Below, piece after piece: positions 56,989 to 64,000 of a stretch of 64,000 bases of DNA (positions are counted from its first letter, which is position 1; each line of letters opens with the position of its first letter). Source of the stretch: Hygrocybe punicea (taxonomy: Eukaryota > Basidiomycota > Agaricomycetes > Agaricales > Hygrophoraceae); contig OY744469.1 in the NCBI GenBank assembly GCA_963556145.1, positions 1,240,001 through 1,304,000 on the forward strand. The letters are read 5' to 3'. The notes under the pieces were generated by a model that was not told the DNA's origin, searched no databases, and saw nothing but the letters and a program-made list of their open reading frames with translations. Position numbers and translations under genes: made by a program.

Positions 56989-58276
56989 TAGTGTTGCCGA
57001 AGTTCAGTTCGGTCCGGTTCCGACCCTTTTTGGCGGAACCGCGAACTGAACTTCGGGTCCGGTTTGGCGCATGGCCAAACCCGGACCCAGACGGCGTCAA
57101 ACCGTCTCTTCGCGTTTGGTCTGGGTTCAGACGCAGTCTGAAACCCAGACCGAGGTGGGCTCACCCCGTCCGTTCTCCTCGCGAATGGCAGGCACGTATC
57201 AATAGATACGGCGCTGCACTTCGCGAGGTAGATGGGTGTGGGGGAGCCCTCCGGTGTCCCCAAGGGATGTGGAGGGACGGGGTCTTGTCCCGTGGTCCCT
57301 GCATGGCATTGCCAGCGCTGCTGCTGCCAACCGTTGTCCTCGTCGGGGCGGTGGTATGGTTGTGGTGGTGTTGCTGCCACGGCTGCTGCTGCTGCTGCTG
57401 CTGCTGTCGCCGTTGCTGCTGCCACTGCTGCTGTTGTCGCCGTTGCCGCTGCCGCTGTTGCTGTTGCTGCTGCTGCTGCTGGCCGTCGCCGTCGTCGTTG
57501 CCATGCCGCCGCTGGTGGTGGTGGTGTTGCGGCTGTCCCGTGTCCGTTGGCATTGGATGGCTTGGTGCAGCAGCAGCAGCAGCAGCTGCTGCCGGCACTG
57601 CTGCTGTTGTCCTCTTCGGGTGGTGGTATGGTCGCGGTGGTGTTGCTGCCACGGCTGCTGCTGCCGGCATTGCTGCTGTTGCCGGCATTGCTGCTGTTGC
57701 CGGCGTTGCTGCTGCTGTTGCAGGTGCTTCTGCTGCTGCCGGCGCTGCTGATGGCCGTTGCCATCGTCGTTGATGCCGTTGCCGTTGCCACCGCTGGTGG
57801 TGGTGGTGTTGCGGCCGTCCCGCGTCCGTTGGCATTGCGTTGGCGCTGGGATCCATGTTGTGCCGGGTCGTGTGCGTCGCGGTCAAGTTGCCTGTGGCAG
57901 ATAATATTAGTAAAGTTAAGAAATTTTATGAGACTTACCTGTGTTCAATGAACGCGACAATGTGTCGCGTTCATTGGCCTTGCGTTGTTGCGGTGTTGGT
58001 GAAGAAAACCTACGTGTAATGGTCACATGATACTGTTTACCACGAAAAAGTAAGTAAAACAAATATGAAAAACAAATGAAATAAATACCTTAAAAATATC
58101 CGCGTTCGCGGTTTGGACGCAGTTTGGAGCCGTTCAGGAAATCCAGCAGGCCTCGAAACCCGGAACTGAACCCGCGGTCCGGTTCAGCACTTGGCTGAAC
58201 TTAGACTGAACCTAGGGTTCGGTTCGGGGTTTGAACCGGGTTCAGCTAGGTTCGGAACCGAACTATGGCAACACTA
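56989..58276. mobile_element. hAT-3 non-autonomous element with CTG-triplet core
   Basis: Ends TAGTGTTGCCGAAGTTC and, inverted, TAGTGTTGCCATAGTTC; perfect 8-bp duplication GGATAGAT (56981-56988 and 58277-58284). Subterminal GGTTC/GAACC pentamers cover 57010-57150 and 58130-58262. No transposase. The core is triplet repeat. Confidence 0.93.
57370..57765. repeat. Imperfect CTG/GCC triplet array
   Basis: About 400 bp of GCTGCTGC-type triplets with interspersed GCCGTTGCC units, including the larger repeated unit GGCATTGCTGCTGTTGCC (57665-57700). It opens frames of 170-270 codons on both strands, which encode only Ala/Gln/Ser/Leu/Cys runs. Confidence 0.9.
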
Positions 58277-58941
58277 GGATAGATCCCCGATCTGGACAAA
58301 ATTTTGAGGTTTTGGTCAAAATGTCAGAGACATGGAGGGCCAGAAATGGTGGTACAGCCAGATCCATTGTCCAGACATGACATCCGACTTGCAGAAATGC
58401 CAGATCTGCGTCCAGACATCCTAACCAGGTAATGACCCCGGCAGACCATATTTATACTACCATATATAGCATCATGCAACAGAAAAATTTGTTCAATGTC
58501 AAAACTGCTCCTCATACAGCTCAGTTTCACCCTCTACCACTTATCTCAGACATGTCCCTTGTCAACCAAGTCATCAACATTGAACTTGGAGAAAAAGAAG
58601 CCATTCTCTTCAGGACATTACAGAAGTGCAAAAAAATGTTGGCCAAGGATGTCAAGGAGTCCCAGAAGCACAGCCGAAGCAAGGAAGATGAGGAAATAGA
58701 CTGATATAGCGTAGATACCCTTTGGCAAAGTAGAGGATTCCTTTGAGATTTTTTGGTAATTTTAGAGACATTTTTAGTATGCTAGATCCCATCCATACAT
58801 ATTTTGGGTGTATATGTAGGCCAGATCCATCATCCGGACATCAAACGACCCCAGAGCGAAAATTTTGTCCGGACATATTTTTCAGAAATTGGGGGAAATC
58901 GGATCTAACATTTTTGGGGACAAGCCGGGGTCCTCAATACC

Positions 58942-59132
58942 AGAAACTCAATTTCCTATTCCATAATAATCATATCTGCCTTTTGAGTGCTCACATCCAC
59001 AGCACAACAAGAGCACAAAAATAACAGTAATAAATTCACATCAGCTAATACATTACACATTGATTTCCGGGTTCGCAGCAAACAACAAGAAGGAAAAGAG
59101 AGAGGGGGGCCCAGCCTGCAATGATTCTACTT
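58942..59132. other. Short spacer
   Basis: Between the hAT-like element and the end of the DUF6534 gene. Nothing recognised. Confidence 0.4.
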
Positions 59133-61429
59133 TCACACCATGTCTTCGAATTTTTTTTTGGTACGGGTGCTTCCACAATTTTGACCCCCCCGAGTGGCGA
59201 AAGATCTAGAGTGTTCTCGTCGCTCCTCGCTCATATCCCCCATCATCATCGATTTTGATAGTTCCTGCGGAGCTGGACTTCTCCTTCGACTGCAAGACGA
59301 CCATGTGCTTCGACTGCCCAGACTAGACCAGAGCGCAATTATAATCAAAATTAAAATCAGAACTTGAAATAACAACGGAGGCATTATGGTAGGGGGAAGG
59401 GTGGGGGAGTGTGCGCACCATTTGGTACCCGGGCACGCTGCCGCTCATCGTGTCGAGATTGGCCGGTAACATCCCCGTTGTGTTAATAGCGTCGGAGCGC
59501 AGGGTTTCTCGTGCGTTCAGCCTGGGCATCATGGTCAAATCCGCCCGGTTCCCAAAACAGGAGACAAGCAACTACACGTACATGGCCAAGTACGAATTGA
59601 CATACACTGCCAGCGCCAAAGAGTGGAAGCCGTCAATAACGAGGAATGCAACGGTATAAAAAACGCCAAGGTTTACCTTTACTTGTCATGTAGTATGGAA
59701 TAGCCGTGTAGGTTGTAGTTGGGAGGCCAAAGAGCTGGGTGTGGCCAGTCATTCGTTTACCTTGGATCATGGGACCGAACCTGCGGCACTCACCAAGCCT
59801 ACCGACACTGCAGTAGTGATTCTGGGAAGAAAACATGCCAAGTCTGTACGCGAAAATACGAAGGGTCCAACGCAAAAAACTTACATAACTAGCAAGGCTA
59901 TATAATGACCGCACATCAGCAGAATGCCCCCCCACAACCTTGATCATAAGACGAACCTGTATTCAAGACATACTTCATCATAGCCTCGAGGAAGGTATCA
60001 GTCCTGCGGTGGGCTCAGATTTTGTCAAAGACATTGCTGTGTTGCGGCGTACTTGACAAATCCGGTCTTCGACTTGTACAGGCAGTAGCACATCGGAACC
60101 GTCACGCTCAACTCCGCCAAGAGTTGGACAGCGAATGAAGCAATGAACATTCGCTATAGAGAGAACCCTTGAGTGATACGAACGGAGTCGCAAGATAATG
60201 TTCTCAAAACTCACGCGGATGGGCACGTATCTTCCGCCCGCTACCATGAGTGCGCCGGGGTCCGTTGATCCAAGGCTTTTGATTTTGATTTATTTATTCC
60301 GGAGAATGGCGAGGTGGAGTTATGTGAACAGTAGAGTAAGTAGATGATAACAAAACTGCGCACAGTGTGGTGACATCGGCTACAACAACCGTCAGATTTT
60401 CAACCAAATGTAGGTCACGACAATTAGGCTCACCGATGGCAAAAGCCATAGCACTGATGGCAAAAAACCACTGTCGCTGGTATGTAAGAAGCGTAACGTC
60501 GGAAAGCAACTCCACGCTTACGATCGAACCAGTCATCCAAATATTACCTTTACTGACTGTTTTATATGAGTGAATGATGCGGGTGAGAGCACACAGCCAC
60601 TCACGCAACCATACACGGCGCGCAAACAAGCTATAGAGCAGACCGCATGTTCAAGTAAGAAGAGCCCGACAAATTGATGAGTGATGCGTACATCCGTATG
60701 ATTAAATTCGAAACATCCTATTGGTCACGAATGGTGTGAGTATAGTGCCCGCATACTGTATTTCAGAACTCGCACCCCAAGGAAATAGCCTATCTATATC
60801 AGGACAAAAGCCAAATCATTTATTTGCAGCAACGAGAGGGAATGAATTTTCTATACCAGTTCAGTCCTGGAGGGCAAGGCACAAAGGATCATCAATTAGA
60901 TCGCTAACCTGACTGGATCACGACATACCAGATAATGCGACTAGCGGCGGTGGGGTTGGCGTAGTGGGTGATGAGATAGTAGTAAGGAACGTGTGCTAAC
61001 ATAGCCGTGGAGATCGTGTTCAGGATCCTAATCCAATCCAGACAACACTTCACTGAGAAAAAGGCGCTGAGATACGAGGCATGACTTACGCGATGAAACC
61101 CACCTGAAAAAAAAAACCTTCCATTCAGCAACGGCCGGCGTGAGCAGAGTGAGAAAGACAAACTCACCGCATACTTGTGGGAGAGTCGATCCCTAGCCGA
61201 TGTGGCGAAGTAAGTATGTGTCTGGACGCACGACATACCCCAGAGCCTGTAGCGATCGATGAGACGGACAGAGTAGCACAATGGCGATTAAAACTCTTAC
61301 GAAATAGCCAGGTATGCTAGCACCCCGTCAGCCTTGGGTAACTCGAGAGTAGACACAAGACCTACCACCGACTAGTTGCCCCCCAAATACACCGTCCCAA
61401 ATGTGCGGAGGAAGACTGGGGCTCGACAT
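59133..61429 (-). CDS. DUF6534-like multi-pass membrane protein
   Basis: The first exon starts MSSPSLPPHIWDGVFGGQLV at 61429. Later exons give YGVVRPDT/CVQTHTYFATSARDRLSHKY (about 61250-61150) and RILNTISTAMLAHVPYYYLI with THYANPTAASRIIWYVVIQ (about 61020-60925), the typical order of the basidiomycete DUF6534 family (seven or so helices, unknown function, plasma or organelle membrane). Downstream come weaker helices and SKTGFVKYAATQ-like sequence near 60050. A C-terminal cytosolic tail (RLNARETLRSDAINTTG near 59510, then an acidic/basic end to 59133) closes the gene. The 60000-60900 part needs frame changes that I could not resolve with introns, so it may be damaged. Confidence 0.55.
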
Positions 61430-62715
61430 GGTTAGCCGCAAGAACGGGTCAACAGCGCACCCGTCTTTTATGTCAAGTTTTTTTTTTTAACACACTTACC
61501 GTTAGACATCTGTATTGGTTACGGCTTTGGTTCCGAATGACCTGTGCCGGTATTGATATCCCCAACGGGAAGGCTACGTACTGTGCCTCCCCCTTCTGCT
61601 CCCTTGATAGTTTAGCGACCCTTGTACCTAGCGCTCTATAGATAATCGTGGCCAGATCCAGGTATTTCTGAGGGTAAAGGCCAATTATTGGTGAAATCCC
61701 TCAACCGAGCGGTCGCGGCATGATCTCAAACGTGTTGTGCGGAGTTTCAATAGTCTGCGGCTGCTTTTGTCGCCACTGCGGCCAGCGATAATCCCAGATC
61801 CACGAGTTGACGACCCTACCAACGGCGACAGAAAGATTCCCACCACCCATATTTCTGGAAAGGGAGCACACTCAGAAATAATGCCGAAGGACGACCAAAA
61901 CGATGAAAATAGCAGACAATTGGGCAGAGGTAAAATATATAACCAGGCGGCGAGTCTGGTATGCAGGCTAGTAAACAGATACACTTAAGCTTCTCCAGTC
62001 CCAGCTCTGCGCCTGTCTCCCACCTCACTCCGCTGCTTTTGACCCTTCACCGCTTATTTGTAGCCTATCCCTGTCCGACTACATGGTTTTGTCCACCAAC
62101 CCTCGTTTTCGGCCCTCTGCCACTTCTTTTTGATTCTAAGTGGTTTCCGCAAGCCCTCAGTGATTTTCGACTCTCAACTATCACTTCCATGGCGCTCAAC
62201 CAGCTGGTGACGAGAAAACTAAATGTTATCTTTTTCAGCGACTATGACCTTTGGTATGTTCCAGCAATGTTGCCAGCGGTCTCTAAATTTCTAGTGCGCG
62301 TTCTCGCGTTGGTTCGGTTATCGCAGCTATAGGACGAAGTCTTGTGCTGTAACACCATTATTTATTCGATTAATGATGCAACTGTAAAGCTTCAATGCAA
62401 GGTCCACGTTTATCCTGAACTGGTACTGGCAAGAATCGTGCGAGAATGTGATTCATCACCTGCAACTTGACTTGCAAAGCATTTCTACCTGTAAGCCAGT
62501 GTTGTCGTTGTAGTCGGGAGTTACGGTAGAGTTACCTCAAGATCAATTCTTCAACCCCAGTGAAAAGTCCAGCTTTCTAAATACTTTTACGTACTATAAC
62601 TTCTATCAAAATATTATTCAAGAATTTAAATAGATATCTGCACTCTCACTGGAAGTTCGTCCATTCAGATCTTTTAAAAAACATTGCAATTTCCATTTGA
62701 AAACATTTCGATCCA
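61430..62715. other. Intergenic region, no supported gene
   Basis: A plus frame of 123 codons at 61961-62332 and a minus frame of 99 codons at 61984-61685 overlap partly and show no domain. The rest is AT-rich. Nothing can be called. Confidence 0.4.
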
Positions 62716-62759
62716 TTGCATTCGTTCTACTTAGTTCTACTGCTCGTTGCCCCATTCCC

Positions 62760-62800
62760 GCCCCCACCGCCGCCGCCGCCGCCGCCGCCGCTCCTGCCCC
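62760..62800. repeat. CCG triplet run
   Basis: CCACCGCCGCCGCCGCCG-type run of about nine units, giving poly-Gly on the minus strand and poly-Pro/Arg on the plus strand. Confidence 0.85.
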
Positions 62801-62949
62801 GCCGCCCTGGCTCCCACCGCTCTAGCTCCCGTCCACTGCCCTGGCTCCCATCTGCTGCCGCTGCTGCCCCACCACACGGAATCTTCAAGTGGTCACCGCT
62901 GCTTTCGCTGCCATGGCTGCCTTCGCTTTCGCTTCCTTTATATCCTGCT

Positions 62950-64000
62950 TGATCTTGGCACTCTTCAGCGTGTAGACCTGTCATACGTAGTTGCAATAGT
63001 GAGCGTAGAGAATAGACCTCGTTGCCATGGCACTCGCCTCCTTTTGGTCATCCTCAAGCCTCTCCCACATGATGTCGAACTCGGCCTTAGTTACCTCGTT
63101 CTTGGCACAATAGTCCTTTGCAAACAGGTTCCTGATCAAAAGGCTTTAGTATATAAAAGGAAGGTTGGAGGAAACTTACTTCAGATTTACGGCTTGCGTC
63201 CCTTTGAAAAGTTTCTTCTTTCCCTTGCTCATTGATGCACTGGCACTGGCAGCCCCTTCTTTGATGCATGTAGTGGTCACGGACTGAGCAGAAGCACTAA
63301 ATAGACAGCGTATGATGATATGTATGCAGATAGAGATAGAGAACTCACAATGGGTCGACAACAGCCATGGCTCCAATCGTAGTCGCTGCTCGACCTGCCG
63401 GGACTTGTTGCGTGGAGTCTTCAGGGCCGTTGCAGTTTTGAGCTTCTGACAGTTCCTGTGGACCTTCTGGGTTCGGTTCTGTGGAGAATGTCAACATGTA
63501 CGATGGGAGACTTCTCGGTCTCCATACCGTGTATGTCCAGCGTCACGGGTGACTTGGGGAGTCCTGTCATGGTGGCAGAGGCGTCTGCCAGTGGCTCAGG
63601 CGGTAGGTCAGGTGGTAGGTCAATAGGGAGCATAGAGGGGGTATTGATAGGCGTAGGAGAGGAGCTGGTAGGCGGTGTAGGTATTTGCTCTAATTCAATG
63701 TCGGCCTTCTTTACTAGTTGTGGGACTTTCAATTTCTTCTTCGCGGTTGCTGTGAGTATCGTAGAGGCACGCTTCTGTGGTAGATGCATGTAGGCGTCAT
63801 TTTCTTCAACCTTCGTGGCTCGACTGTTGTTGCCGTCGCCGTCGTCGTCACCTAAAATAAACTTGCCATACCAACCAGGGTAATTGAGTGTAGCAATAGT
63901 GTCGAGCTTCCAGTGGTCTTCACAGAGGCGGAGTTCACCGGCAAAATTGTATATCTGTATTCGCACAAAGTCACGGAAACTAGAGGTGCCTTTTCCCCAT
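62950..64000 (-). CDS. Hypothetical protein gene, incomplete at window edge
   Basis: Reading leftwards from the edge: FVRIQIYNFAGELRLCEDHW, then NYPGWYGKFILGDD, an acidic/basic linker, a P/S/T-rich segment (about 63680-63590) and, after introns, GAMAVVDPL, SASAQSVTTTCIKEG with a KGKKKLFKGTQAVNLK block, and FAKDYCAKNEVTKAEFDIMW with ERLEDDQKEA (about 63110-63040). The exons join with short GT-AG introns. I do not recognise the family; similar modular proteins occur in high copy in these genomes, so it may be transposon cargo. The start lies beyond 64000. Confidence 0.5.

Larger units (their letters stand above)
56956..58933. mobile_element. hAT-like non-autonomous element hosting hAT-3
   Basis: The left end CAGGACCCTGGCTTGTC mirrors GACAAGCCGGGGTCC at the right end. 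TCAATACC at 56948-56955 and 58934-58941 is an 8-bp duplication. Without the nested hAT-3 it is about 680 bp. AGATCC and TCC(A/G)GACAT words recur inside (58355-58425 and 58795-58885). A 90-codon frame (58432-58704) with a charged helical end is the only coding candidate and is not supported by any family. Confidence 0.75.

Noticed and set aside
56988..57951. Long frames of 171-267 codons on both strands
   Set aside because: They are produced by the CTG/GCC triplet array and subterminal repeats of a non-autonomous hAT; no domain, and both strands are open for the same reason.
61961..62332. 123-codon plus frame
   Set aside because: Leucine/proline/serine-rich, no domain, no introns, overlapped by an equally open minus frame.

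Overview
The window is nuclear DNA of a filamentous basidiomycete, most likely an Agaricomycete. Genes carry many GT-AG introns of about 45-60 bp. The recognisable families are fungal or basidiomycete-typical (Plavaka transposase, DUF6589, DUF6534, BTB modules, zinc-ribbon alpha-kinase, tail parts of eIF2-beta and Cac2). It is a repeat-rich island: most bases belong to transposable elements, several nested, with only a few host genes, most of them broken. No tRNA, rRNA or CRISPR was seen.

Layout. 1-3294: fragments of an unknown gene, a 0.7 kb perfect hairpin and a septin pseudogene. 3295-17304: a Mutator-like (MULE) transposase gene on the minus strand, with a Ulp1-like protease domain, split inside its SWIM zinc finger by a complete Ty3/gypsy LTR retrotransposon (4062-13824). 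That element carries an intact, spliced, antisense third gene with a Zn2Cys6 spacing. 19400-22656: a degraded hAT element (hAT-1) abutting the tail of a Cac2/CAF-1 p60 gene. 23785-25271: a damaged eIF2-beta gene with a hAT-type MITE in its last intron. 26158-32385: a two-gene Plavaka element that landed, with a 2-bp duplication, in the last exon of a gene encoding two fused BTB-type modules (33971 to 26010).

35458-40955: a compact pair, a 962-aa DUF6589 protein (+) and a 629-aa RecQ-like helicase (-), whose stop codons touch and whose outer sides share an imperfect inverted repeat. This looks like a two-gene mobile unit and is my first candidate for an undescribed system. 41014-44920: foldback elements nested in one another. 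44999-56108: inverted repeats of about 40 bp enclose a decayed integrase-type transposase (+) and a decayed zinc-ribbon alpha-kinase (-), tail to tail, with an autonomous-type hAT (45136-48803, perfect 8-bp duplication) inserted near the left end; this is the second candidate. 56956-58933: a small hAT-like element hosting another non-autonomous hAT full of CTG triplets. 59133-61429: a DUF6534 membrane protein gene. 62900-64000: an unknown gene running off the edge.

Common themes. Three units (DUF6589/RecQ, integrase/alpha-kinase, Plavaka/accessory) pair a transposase-like gene with a partner gene in a compact convergent or divergent layout. Several hAT families share near-identical termini (TAGTG...) but each has its own dense subterminal pentamer. 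Exon boundaries, phases and target-site duplications were worked out by eye; family names rest on motif recognition, not on searches.
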